A DNA stretch of 64,000 bases, taken from positions 60,465 through 124,464 of the forward strand of contig QZCP01000083.1 in assembly GCA_003956705.1 (NCBI GenBank). Reading direction: 5' to 3'. The position numbers and the translations under genes were made by a program. Below the pieces are notes generated by a model that was given only the letters and a program-made list of their open reading frames with translations, was not told where the DNA came from and ran no database searches. Positions 25,182-36,191 of the stretch are shown here, in pieces. How positions within the stretch are numbered: the stretch's first letter is position 1; every line of letters begins with the position of its first letter. Source of the stretch: Brevipalpus yothersi. Lineage: Eukaryota > Arthropoda > Arachnida > Trombidiformes > Tenuipalpidae.

Positions 25182-26760
25182 ATAATGCTTCCAAGTGGAC
25201 GAGTAATGATCACTGACACGATTCTTGTATAGGATATATACCAGCATCGATGCTCATTCACTCTCGACTTGCTGCCCATCATCATCAACACCAACAGTCA
25301 AGCCATCATATTTTGCTACTACTATTATTTGATACAGCAGTAGCAGATTTTCAGTTCCTTATGCTGCAAGTTTACTTTCAAATAAAGAATGCCCACAGTA
25401 TTCACTTCTTCCAGCTATTGGTGGTAATTTTTTTCTCTTTCTCTTCTCCTTCCTTACACTTACTATTCTTTGTCGATGACATTCAGGACGTGTTATTACT
25501 GTGTCCACACACAAAACTCCCACAGAATCACTTATAACCTTCACACCACAAAACTCACTGGCAACCCCATTCTATATCTATTCCTTCTTTTTGAATTGCA
25601 AATTCAGTTCACGATCCAAAGATAACCGGGAACACAGAAGTTTATGCCAAAAGCTGATGATCGATGAGACCTGCGAAATTGTTTACATGAAAATATCAGA
25701 TGATTATAGATGGAAAATTTTTTTATCAATTCGATACTCATGTGCCTCTAGAATTTTCACGATGAAAGTATCACGATAATCCGTGAACATGGGATGTTAA
25801 GGCCTTGGATCGAATGTTTCAAAAGCCGATCATTTACATTGTGGATAAGATGATCAAGTTTTTCATTCATTCACAATCATCTTTAAGGTACCGGGCTTAT
25901 GCGAAGTTTTCAGAAAATTTTCTCATCTAGATCTTCGCTGCGAATGAGGCTTCATCACAATGATGGTGGTTGATGGAAAATGATAATCCAACTGTTGCTT
26001 TACTTAAATGCAAATCTTACCACATCTTTGATGCACTCATTAATATTCATAGCATGCAGATTAATCACTCTCTCATCAATCGATTCTACATTAAGATAAC
26101 AAGAGTTGAGATGATTAATGAGATATTCCAAAATTGACAGTAAACCAAGTGAATCTACTCATGTGTGTTATCGTGTGAAACCTAGTTATTTAGTAATTCA
26201 AGTCTGGGAGATATGATTAGCCTCACAATCGGTTCAACAATCAAGTCTCTCATGGGAATCATTTGTTATATCTCCACAAGGATTTCTAATGATAGCATAC
26301 GGAATTCACAGTATTCGATATGCATAGTGAAAAAAAAATTGGAGAAATTTTCACCGATTCCGAAGTGAAGAAATCCAAGAGCTCCTATATCCTGGAACAG
26401 ATGAATCAGTAAAACTAGCTTGGAATTTAAATGGCCAGCATCTGAATAGAAAAGAATTTGTTTCCATTCATTTCCACTCTCTCATCAATCTCTCATCAAG
26501 ATCCTATAAAATTCTAGAACATTTTCAGACACAAGATTCGAAAGTTCGAACTTTGAGAACTCGAAAAAGCAAGAGACATCTACCGGTTTCACCTGATACA
26601 AGATTGCTCACATGTTTTCGCCAATGTTTACACTTTTCGTGTTTATGAATGAATTTATTTTGCTGATATTTTGCACATTTTAGTTTTAATTTTTATGATT
26701 GATTGTTAATTTATAAATTATTTTTTGGTGGAAGTGCTGTGATATACCTTGATTGCCACC
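23925..26760. other. Intergenic region, sarcoglycan to DHX16
   Basis: About 2.8 kb without a supported gene. It includes the sarcoglycan poly(A) signal, CT-rich sequence near 24290-24360 and the (TC)n array at 25125-25179. The last 120 bp before the DHX16 start are very AT-rich. Confidence 0.55.
25125..25179. repeat. (TC)n microsatellite, about 27 units
   Basis: This is an uninterrupted TC array in intergenic sequence. Confidence 0.95.
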
Positions 26761-26765
26761 ATGTC
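26749..26765 (+). promoter_or_regulatory. Strong Kozak context at the DHX16 start
   Basis: GATTGCCACCATGT surrounds the ATG at 26761. It matches the optimal eukaryotic initiation context and decides the start. The in-frame TTG at 26749 is not needed. Confidence 0.8.
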
Positions 26766-29388
26766 TACGCCAAGTTCATCGGAAAAAGATTTGATCAACG
26801 ATAAAGCAGAACGCGATGAGTTTGCCAAGAGGCTTCGTGAAAAAGATGAAAAAAGGACTCGAAAAATTGTTGACCGTAAAGAGGAGAAGACTTTTTCGGA
26901 AGCTGCCAAAAGATTGAAACTTGAAAATATGAATAGAAAAGATATTGTGCCCAAATTGAGAGAAGAATCGCGTCAAAATTATCTTGTAAAGCGTAAACAA
27001 GATCAACTGGTTCTTCTTGAGGCTGACATAAGAGATGAAGAAGATCTATTCAAACCAGAGGAGCTTACAGCAAAAGAGAAGAGAGAATTGGAAATCAAGA
27101 AAAAGATCCTCAGTTTGGCAACTGAATATGAACAGACCAAAGAAAAAGAAACCGTCAAGCAGTATTACATTCCAAAAGAAGATGAAACAATCAGCAAAAT
27201 GGAAGAGGAAGATCAAACTGTGAGTGAGGAGAAAAAGTGGCAAGATGAGAAGCTTTCGATTGCAAAGTTGACCTTTGGCGCTAAACAGAAAGGAAAACCT
27301 GAAAAAGATGATTATGATCTTATTGTTGATGCTGGAATAGAATTTATCAAAGCTCTGACCATTGGTGGTCAAAACACAGAGAAAGAAGTTGATCCAGCGG
27401 TTTGCAAGCGTCAGACTATTGAACAAACAAAAAAATCTCTACCAATCTATGCCTACAAAGAACAACTCATCGAAGCAGTTCAAGAGTATCAAGTTTTAAT
27501 CATCGAAGGAGAAACTGGATCAGGAAAAACTACCCAAATTCCTCAGTATCTTCACGAAGCAGGGTTCACAAAAAATGGTATGAAAGTAGGCTGTACACAA
27601 CCTAGAAGAGTTGCTGCCATGAGTGTTGCCGCTCGTGTGGCAGAAGAAATGAATGTGAAACTTGGACATGATGTTGGCTACAGTATTCGATTTGAAGATT
27701 GTACCAGTGAAAAGACTGTGATCAAATATATGACTGATGGTATGCTATTGAGAGAATTTCTCTCTGAACCAGATCTGGGCTCTTACTCAGTCCTAATAAT
27801 TGATGAAGCTCACGAACGGACGTTGCATACAGATATTCTTTTTGGACTTGTGAAGGATATTGCTCGTTTCAGACCAGATTTCAAGTTACTCATTTCCAGT
27901 GCAACTCTTGACGCTGAAAAGTTTAGTGAATTTTTCGACAAAGCACCAGTTTTTAGGATACCGGGGCGACGATTTCCCGTGGACATTTATTATGCGTCTG
28001 CTCCTGAAGCAGATTATATTGATGCATGTGTTGTAACCATTCTTCAAATTCATATAACTCAACCTCTTGGAGATGTCTTGGTATTTTTACCCGGCCAAGA
28101 GGAAATTGAACAGGCTGTAGAGGTTCTTCAAGAGAGACAGAGAAAATTAGGTTCTAAAATCAAGGAACTTGTTATCCGACCAATTTATGCCAATTTACCA
28201 TCCGATATGCAAGCTCAAGTTTTCGAACCTACTCCTAAAGGAGCTAGAAAAGTTGTAATCGCAACCAACATCGCTGAAACATCTTTAACGATTGATGGTA
28301 TAATTTATGTGATTGATCCAGGATATTGTAAATTGAATGTGTATAATCCAAGATCGAGAATGGAATCTCTACAAGTGTGTCCAGTTTCCAAAGCCAGTGC
28401 TAATCAACGTGCTGGTCGAGCTGGAAGAGTAGCAGCAGGTAAATGTTTCCGTCTCTTCACTGCTTGGGCATATCAGAACGAGCTTGAGGATACAACTGTC
28501 CCCGAAATCCAGAGAGTCCATCTAGGAAATGCAGTACTGTTGTTGAAAAGCTTAGGTATTCACGATATCATCCACTTTGACTTCCTCGATCCCCCTCCTC
28601 ATGAAACATTGGTGCTAGCTCTTGAGCAATTGTACGCCTTAGGTGCTTTAAATCATCTCGGTGAGCTCACTACTCTGGGGAGAAAAATGGCCGAGTTTCC
28701 AATTGATCCTATGATGTCAAAAGCTCTAATTTGCTCTGAGAAGTATAAATGTAGTGAAGAAGTTGTTACCATTTGTTCGATGCTTTGTGTGAATTCAAAC
28801 ATCTTCTATCGACCTAAAGATAAGGCTATTCATGCGGACACTGCTCGAAGAAACTTCTTTGCCGTAGGAGGAGATCACTTGATGCTTCTGAATGTTTACA
28901 ATCAATGGATGGAATCTGGCTATTCAAAGCAATTCTGTGCTGATAATTTCATCCAATATCGATCAATGTGTCGAGCTAGAGATATTAGAGATCAATTGGA
29001 AGGTTTAATGGATCGTGCAGAAGTTCAGCTTCTATCTGATCCTAGTGACAATGTTGCGATAAGGAAAGCCTTTACCGCTGGCTACTTCTATCATGTTGCT
29101 CGTCTTGGTGGTGGTGAAGGACAATACAAAACTTTAAAGCGTTCACAACCGGTACTCATTCACCCCAACTCTTCACTTTTCGAAGCTAATCCTCGGTGGA
29201 TTATGTATCATGAGTTGGTACTGACCACCAAAGAATATATGCGACAAGTGATAGAGATCGAGCCGAAATGGCTAATTGACATCGCTCCCCATTATTATCG
29301 AACAGAAGAAATCGAAGAACATCTGAAAAAAGTCCCCAAAAATGTTGGAAAATCGAGAAATGATTTGGAAAGAAATTACAACTCGTAA
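26761..29388 (+). CDS. DHX16: DEAH-box RNA helicase DHX16 (yeast Prp2 orthologue)
   Basis: This ATP-dependent helicase acts just before the first catalytic step of pre-mRNA splicing by remodelling the activated spliceosome. The frame is one uninterrupted exon of 875 codons. I place the start at 26761 because it is the first ATG and sits in a perfect GCCACCATG context. A charged coiled-coil N-terminus (ERDEFAKRLREKDEKRTRK) matches the middle of human DHX16. Helicase motifs: Walker A GETGSGKT (250-257), DEAH (348-351), SAT (380-382) and QRAGRAGR (549-556), followed by the winged-helix/ratchet and OB domains (PNSSLFEANPRW, YHELVLTTKEYMRQV). Human DHX16 has about 1,041 residues; the difference is at the N-terminus. 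The gene is intronless although most neighbours have introns, so retrocopy origin or intron loss is possible. Confidence 0.95.
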   Translation: MSTPSSSEKDLINDKAERDEFAKRLREKDEKRTRKIVDRKEEKTFSEAAKRLKLENMNRKDIVPKLREESRQNYLVKRKQDQLVLLEADIRDEEDLFKPEELTAKEKRELEIKKKILSLATEYEQTKEKETVKQYYIPKEDETISKMEEEDQTVSEEKKWQDEKLSIAKLTFGAKQKGKPEKDDYDLIVDAGIEFIKALTIGGQNTEKEVDPAVCKRQTIEQTKKSLPIYAYKEQLIEAVQEYQVLIIEGETGSGKTTQIPQYLHEAGFTKNGMKVGCTQPRRVAAMSVAARVAEEMNVKLGHDVGYSIRFEDCTSEKTVIKYMTDGMLLREFLSEPDLGSYSVLIIDEAHERTLHTDILFGLVKDIARFRPDFKLLISSATLDAEKFSEFFDKAPVFRIPGRRFPVDIYYASAPEADYIDACVVTILQIHITQPLGDVLVFLPGQEEIEQAVEVLQERQRKLGSKIKELVIRPIYANLPSDMQAQVFEPTPKGARKVVIATNIAETSLTIDGIIYVIDPGYCKLNVYNPRSRMESLQVCPVSKASANQRAGRAGRVAAGKCFRLFTAWAYQNELEDTTVPEIQRVHLGNAVLLLKSLGIHDIIHFDFLDPPPHETLVLALEQLYALGALNHLGELTTLGRKMAEFPIDPMMSKALICSEKYKCSEEVVTICSMLCVNSNIFYRPKDKAIHADTARRNFFAVGGDHLMLLNVYNQWMESGYSKQFCADNFIQYRSMCRARDIRDQLEGLMDRAEVQLLSDPSDNVAIRKAFTAGYFYHVARLGGGEGQYKTLKRSQPVLIHPNSSLFEANPRWIMYHELVLTTKEYMRQVIEIEPKWLIDIAPHYYRTEEIEEHLKKVPKNVGKSRNDLERNYNS

Positions 29389-31165
29389 TTGCCTTCTCAA
29401 AAGAAAATGATGAAGTATATAAATATGCTATCCAATCATTAAGTATGATAAACTCCTGAGATGAGGTTTCTCATCGTTCGAATATGATCCTATGTGAAGG
29501 AGGAAAAAGAGGTAACAGGAGAGAAGGAAATCTTCATGGACCTTCGAAGCTTGAAAGTATTGCCATTTTTAGATTTTAGATTTTGTGTTTTCATCCATTT
29601 TAACTCTAAAAATTCCGCATTGTCAAGTGAGTTATCTGGAATATGAAATTTTTTCGTACTGAAATAATGAATATTCTTCTCACAGGGCAACTACTTTTGA
29701 TGAAGCTTGAATGGATCACCTCTCAATTGCTCTAACTTCCTCTGTTCCTACATCAGTAAGTTTTGGCAAATCTCTGAAGGAGAAAAGAATTCATGAGCAT
29801 CATTCCACCTGATTTTCTAACCTCTAAAATGATTTCAGTGACAATCTCGGTTTGGATCATGTATCAATTTCTCATTTTCTCTAGTTGAAAAATCTGCTCG
29901 AGAGTGGCTGCTGGGAAATCACCATCTACTTGTCACGCGATCTTTTGTACCCCTCAAATTTTATCTTCTCACCATGGTGCGTTCTCTATGAGATAGCTAC
30001 CTCTGATTCTTACAAACAATTTAATCAGAATCGCACCTCTCCTGATTTCAGTCATCGATCTATTAAAGCAATATGAGATAAAGTAAGAACGAGATTCTCT
30101 GCGGGCCTTCATCCATTCAATTAGTGTAATTTTCTCTTCTTTCTTCTCTAGCATATCCGAGAGGCAACTAAGATGTTTTCAACTGGATTCTCAACTGAGA
30201 AGGAATCCACCTTTCTCATTGAGATGTTAATAATCTTTAAGAGCTCATTTATCATGTGTAAATAAATGCAATTGTTGAAAGTTGGTCAACAAACATTTCG
30301 AAATTGTAAAATATCTTGAAATACTTTTCTTATCATACACTCGTAGAGTGAACAGAAAAAATTGAGTTTCAAGTCACCTTTGATGCTAATTCAATTTATA
30401 ACAGATAGAAACAATTTTGTTCTTGACCCTTGTCTCAAAAAATTGTACAAAAAATCTTTATCTATCAAATTTTTCCCAAGATAACTATTGTGAGCTCTCT
30501 CGACCCTCTCTGTAGCTATCTTGTGCCACACAAACACGTGAGGCACACGAAAAATTGATACTTGTAAATGGTGTTGGTTTAACAAGTGTGTGTGTGTATA
30601 ATGTTGAGAGCCCGGAAAAGTTGAATGATAATCATCACTTACATGATTCAATTTTTCACATTATTGCCTCACACAACCAGTCGATATTCGCGCCACTGTC
30701 TGCATGTCCACTATTGCTTGTTCTTGCTGGCAGAGTTTTAACGCTCTCTATTGGTTCTGTTCTGGTTGAGATCTCTTCAACTTTGTTAAAAGGACTTTCA
30801 AAACATCTCCTCTCTCTCTTCCTCTCTTCCCATGTTGCATGTACATAGTAGTGTAGTTTAGAGTTTGTCCTCGTTAATGAGGAGAGGATTGTGAGCCTTG
30901 TTCCGCCTATCATTCTGTAGGGTTTTTTCCGGAGTTCGTTATACTGTCTGTCTACCTTGGAGATATGTTATTAGTGATGATCGACCTTGCCAATCAACTC
31001 TTGAAGCACTTTCACCGCATCTCATTACAAAAAAACTGATCAGCTTTGCCCTATCATATCATTTAGCAACAGCAACAGCTTCACCAACCACCACTTGAAC
31101 ACCCAAAGAAAAATAGTTTTTTAACGTCTTCTGGTAATTCTTTTGCTTCCTATTTTGATATCAAC
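29389..31165. other. Intergenic region, no gene seen
   Basis: About 1.8 kb between DHX16 and the transporter. It should contain the DHX16 3' UTR and the transporter promoter. Open frames here (for example 30555-30848 and 30898-31098) show no recognisable protein. Confidence 0.55.
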
Positions 31166-34100
31166 ATGACTCCAAGATCTTTTTTACGAGCGCTAGTTCG
31201 ACGTAAAAAAATTGACAACAGTTCCTCACCATCAACCCTTAACCGATGTCTGAACACATTTGATCTCACTTTTTTGGGTAGGTTTGCTTGCTTTTTTTCC
31301 TAATAAGAATCATCGTTCTCATTTATGCATTAAAATTGCAGGCGTTGGCTCAACTCTGGGTCTTGGAATGTATGTGATCGCAGGTCAAGTGGCCAGTAAA
31401 GAAGCTGGACCTGCTGTCATGTTGTCATTCTTTTTTGCTGCATTAGCATCGATTTTTTCGGGTTTTTGTTACGCAGAATTTGGTGCCCGAGTTCCAAGAG
31501 CTGGATCAGCCTATATATATAGTTACGTTACAGTCGGTGAATTTACAGCCTTTGTAATCGGCTGGAATTTAATACTCGAATATGTCATCGGTAAGTTTAT
31601 CATGCATTGTGTCGTAATCTGTAAAAATATTTGTTCCTACTGAAAGAATTTATTCTGTAATGGAATTCGCATAGCGAAGGCGCTCGAGAATCTCCATGAT
31701 TAAACGCCCACTCAATACTGGGTGAAATTTCTTATCTTCCATATTTGGCTATTCTCTTGTGTTTTTTCTTCTAGGAACGGCATCTGTTGCACGTGGTTAT
31801 AGTGGATATTTGGATTCCTTGGTTAATGGCACGATAGCAAGACATTTTGAAGAATGGATGCCCCTAGGAATTCCCCATATGTCAGCATATCCTGACCTTT
31901 TCGCATTTGGAATCACACTTGTTCTTACTGTCATGCTGTGTCTTGGTGTCAAAGAGTCAACCCGTTTTAACTCTGTCTTCACATTCATCAATTTAAGTAT
32001 CGTTGTATTTGTGATCGTATGCGGTGCCTTCAAGACTGATCTAAAGAATTGGAAATTAGATAAGGAAAAAGATCACTTACCACCAAATGCTGGGAATGGC
32101 GGTTTTTTCCCGTTTGGATTTTCTGGTATGATGGCTGGTGCAGCTACCTGTTTCTACAGTTTTATCGGTTTCGATGTGATTGCAACAACGGGTGAAGAGG
32201 TACGCAATCCTCAAAAAGCTATTCCAATCAGTATCGTCGTATCTTTATCAATTATCTTCCTCGCCTACTTTGGAGTATCTAGTGTTCAAACACTTATGTG
32301 GCCTTACTATGATTTGAACAATCCTGCACCATTGCCATATGTTTTCGAGAGAGTAGGTTGGTCATTTGCACGTTGGGTGATCACCATTGGAGCTTTGGCT
32401 GGACTTTCTACCAGTCTTTTGGGTGCAATGTTCCCTCTTCCTCGAGTACTATATGCAATGGCCACCGATGGACTCATTTTTCGCAGCTTAGCGAATGTAC
32501 ATCCATATACCAAAACTCCTCTACTGGCTACCATTGTTTCAGGCGTACTTTCAGGCGCAATGGCAGCTTTATTCAACATTGATGAACTTGCTGACATGAT
32601 GTCAATTGGAACACTTCTCGCTTACACCCTAGTATCAGTATCAATCCTAATTCTGAGGTATTTGATCATTTCCTTCCTGTTGAGCAATCCTCTCTACCAT
32701 TGCAGATGATTTTCCTTCATCTTATTCATAAGAGGATGCATCAATTGTGTGAGCAAATTGAATTTTTTATCCACTTTTAACTGCTGTTTTTAACTTTACA
32801 GACATGAGCATATGGATGAAAAGTCATCTCATCAAGCGGAAGAAGGTTCATCGAACCCTGAGCTATTGCCAGAGAGAACAGAAGATGCATTATCTGATCA
32901 TGGTGACACTGTCATTCGGCCCTCTATTGGATGTGGCCAAGTTGTGATTCGATTTTTGAAGAGACTTTTCAACTTGTATCATGTTCGTTTACCAACTCGT
33001 AGCACTTCTTCCACAAGCAATTTGCTGATATGTTCAATCGGTATGCAAATTTGATAACTGAATAGGATGTCCAGCTAATCTTGACTCAATTTTTTGATAC
33101 TAAATTACTTTCAGGAGCAAATATTGTGATACTCTGCTTCTTCTTGGTTACACTTGAGGAAGGTTTAAGTCAATTGAAGACTGCATCATTGGTTATTGTT
33201 GGCTTACTATTGTTATACCTGCTAATACTCTTACTTGCTCTCAGCCTTCAACCTCGCAGTCAGCCTACCATATCATTTCAGGTAGGTTTATACACGAATT
33301 CCGAGTGAAATCTATGATAATCAGAGTAAACAATTTTTCCTTAATCTCCTCTTGTATCAGGTTCCATGGGTACCGTTGATTCCGATTCTCAGCATATTCA
33401 TCAATATCTATCTGATGATGAAACTTTCCATTATGACGTGGATAAGGTTTGCTGTATGGATGATGATTGGTAAGATATCACACATAGAATGCGTGAAAAA
33501 TCGGAAGAAATGACTTGCTTTTTCAGTTCTCTCTCACTCTCTCAATCTTTCTTTCACTCTGAATTTATCGAAATCGTTTTTCTAAATGAGTAGTCTTATT
33601 CAATGGATTGCTCCAGTTATACGGAAATCTCTTTTTTCTGATTCTGAACTCTTTCATCATCTAGGGCTGACCATTTACTTTTGCTACGGCGTTTGGTTTA
33701 GTAAGGAAAGAAAAACCAGCGAAAATATCGCGATCACGACTTTGAGACCTGATGCCGACGAGGCATATTCTAAATCAGGATGAACATTATCCCACCTATC
33801 TACCCACCTTTGTTTTCAATCGAAAATTTCTCTCAGGATGTTTTTGCCTTAAGAAACTATGTATTTTCTGACCCTTCATACTTCTTCTCGAGATGATTCT
33901 CAAGAATTTAACCTTTTTCTTACCTCTTTCAATTGCTCAAGTAGGAAAGTAGTGTTCAGTTACTGAAATTTTTCTAATTTTTTTCTCGAGGAAAACAATC
34001 GAGCCTTGGAAGATTATCTTAATTTACTTAATCTCATTTAATTGCTCAGTTTCATTCACCTTCTTAATCTCTCTAACTTGCATTTCTTTAGCCATACTTA

Positions 34101-34563
34101 CTAGTCTATATTTAATTTTATCCATCTGATGGAACCTAGTTTGCTTTTGGAAAACTTTTTTTTCGAGTAACATTTTTTATGTTGTATTTCAAAATTTACC
34201 CACCTTTTGGAAGCATTTAATTGTAATTGTAATGATCTGATATATCGATTAAGCTTTACACAACCCCTTTTAAACACACACATACACAAAATTTTCAGTG
34301 CAATTTTTATTCGAAATCAAGAAATCTCAAACAAAAATTTGTGAACTTTTTCTCATATTCTGATTAAAATTAAGCTTTACCACTTTATTTTTTCAGGTCT
34401 AAGCAATTATTTCTTATACGGTTTGCGGAACAGTACTGGATATTTGAGTTCATCAGAGAGACGTCGCTTTCTTGGTGAAAGTGGTACAAGATCTGATGAA
34501 TCGTCAAGGCCTAATTCTCCCACCGATCATTCCTCTCGTGAGGAAAGTCCACTTCTTTCGTGA
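31166..34563 (+). CDS. Cationic amino acid transporter (CAT/SLC7A1-4 type), two candidate C-termini
   Basis: This plasma-membrane carrier moves arginine, lysine and ornithine and has a predicted 12-14 membrane segments. Shared exons are 31166-31277, 31342-31590, 31775-32657, 32802-33040, 33115-33281 and 33361-33469. Family motifs include TFDLTFLGVGSTLGLGMYVI (first helix), PRAGSAYIYSYVTVGE, GTASVARGYSGYLDSL, FYSFIGFDVIATTGEEVRNP and PLPRVLYAMATDG. A hydrophilic loop with HEHMDEKSSH separates the amino acid permease core from the last four helices. The final helix can be completed by either of two last exons. Exon 7A (33665-33783) gives 625 residues and exon 7B (34397-34563) gives 641; each joins in the same phase and begins with GL(T/S)xYFxYG. 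Poly(A) signal candidates are AATAAA at 34673-34678 for 7B and the weaker ATTAAA near 34363 for 7A. Confidence 0.93.
33665..33783 (+). other. Alternative last exon 7A of the transporter
   Basis: The acceptor is CATCTAG at 33658-33664. The exon completes the last helix (GLTIYFCYGVW) and adds a tail of about 30 residues ending EAYSKSG. It is the nearer of two mutually exclusive terminal exons, in the same phase as exon 7B. Confidence 0.7.
34397..34563 (+). other. Alternative last exon 7B of the transporter
   Basis: The acceptor is TTTTTTCAG, ending at 34396. The exon encodes GLSNYFLYGLRNS and then a Ser/Arg/Glu-rich tail ending REESPLLS. The final acidic-dileucine-like element (EESPLL) resembles an AP-type sorting motif, which exon 7A lacks. 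Confidence 0.7.
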
Positions 34564-34989
34564 CAAAATCAATGAATATTTGATTTAATTATCCAACTTA
34601 GTCAAAAGTCATATCATTATTTTTTTAGCACACTTTTTTTATCGCACAATACTCATTGTGCAACTCATCAAAAATAAATTATTTTCGCACCACCTTGTCA
34701 TGATAACAATACAGATAGATTGATCAGAATTCTTGGACGAACTCGAACTCGAACTGATTCCAACGTCAACGATTCTCAATCAATACAGACACGTTCGGAT
34801 TCAAATTGAGACAATCAGTGAACAGTTTTATTTTCTCTCATCAACCGTAACTTTACACTATACATCTAGATGTTTTATCATCTCAAAATGCCCTCTTAGG
34901 GATTAATTTGATTTGGAGCACATTTAAAAATTGTTCAACCCCCATGAGCATGTGGTGGAAAGTGAGAGCAATACAGTTGTGATTTAATT
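34564..34989. other. Convergent 3' region of transporter and protease
   Basis: AATAAA on the plus strand (34673-34678) serves the transporter. AATAAA on the minus strand (complement of TTTATT at 34827-34832) suits the CLIP protease. No gene lies between them. Confidence 0.65.
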
Positions 34990-36191
34990 CTAATCTTTTG
35001 CATAATATTCTTCCATGTGGCAACCAATCCACTTAAGGTAATAAGGTATGTTACTATAAACTCCAGGGAAGCCTGGCTCAGCACACTTGTACCCAAATGA
35101 TACAACACCGATTTGATAGTATCTCTCGGTGGTTCGATCATAGTATACCAATGGACCACCGGAATCACCTTGACATGAGTCTCGTCCATCGGCACCAGCG
35201 CAAACAAACGATTCGGTTATACCTTGTGGTAAAACTGCTTTGGCACCATCCATTTTGGCATAATTTTCATTACACACTGTTCGATTGTAAATTTGAACGG
35301 TAACTTCTCGCAATTTACTAGAAACTGCACCTTCATACGATGTTGTTCCCCAACCAGCCACAACCGCTGGATAGCCGATCAACTTTTCACGCTTAATTTT
35401 TTTCAATAAAGTGGCTGGACTCAGGCAAATGGGATTGATAATATCATCAAATGGAACATCCCGTGCCAATTTGATGAGAGCAATATCATGATAAGCTAGC
35501 CAAAATTTGTAATCCTCATGTGGATATACGGCTGATACCTCATACAGTTCACCATCTCGAGCGATATCATGGGCACCAACCAAAATTCGGAGATCAGCCG
35601 CTCGCTGTTTTCCGCTGGTTTTGGTGACACAATGAGCTGCTGTTAGAACAAAGCGTTCACTGATCAATGATCCACCGCAAATCAATCGATAGCTTGATCC
35701 AGTCTTGGCAAGAATGGCTACCATCCATGGATATTTATTCTTCTCTGTCACTGCTCCACCGACGATGGCCTTAATCCGAGGTGATTTACCGCACCCTGTA
35801 GAAAATGAGAATTGGTTATAATTGAAATATTTATTCTCACGAATCTACTTTTGAAGAAAAAGAATGTTGAATTTGAAAGTGACAATATGGAAAGTTTGGG
35901 AAAATGCTTACGTAATGAGTTGCCTTTACGAGGAGTTGGAGGAGCTTCACAAGTTCGTTGCGATTTTGGGCAACATATTGGATTCCATGGTAAAGATATT
36001 CCACTTTTAACACAAGTTCGAACTGAACTTTTGGGTACACCTCGAAGTGTTGGACAATTTTCGACACGCAATTTACATGTTCCTGGATTACCATCATAAG
36101 TTGTACAATAATTCTCTCGAGTGAGAGCTTTGGCCAACAAGAGGCCAGTCATGATGGCAATCTGGAGAAAAATTTTACACAATATATTCAT
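34990..36191 (-). CDS. CLIP-domain serine protease (chymotrypsin family S1)
   Basis: CLIP proteases are secreted zymogens of arthropod proteolytic cascades (clotting, Toll, melanisation). Two minus-strand exons (36191-35912 and 35795-34990) give 361 residues. A signal peptide (ILCKIFLQIAIMTGLLLAKA) is followed by a CLIP domain with six cysteines (from NYCTTYDGNPGTC to NPICC), a linker with RTCEAPPTPRKG, and the protease domain starting at IVGGAV. The catalytic triad is His 148 (LTAAHC), Asp 197 (HDIALI) and Ser 305 (GDSGGP). Asp 299, six residues before the Ser, predicts trypsin-like cleavage after Arg/Lys. The activation site reads SPRIKA-IVGG, so the residue before IVGG is Ala rather than the usual Arg/Lys. 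CGK just upstream supplies the cysteine that normally ties the light chain to the heavy chain. Confidence 0.94.
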
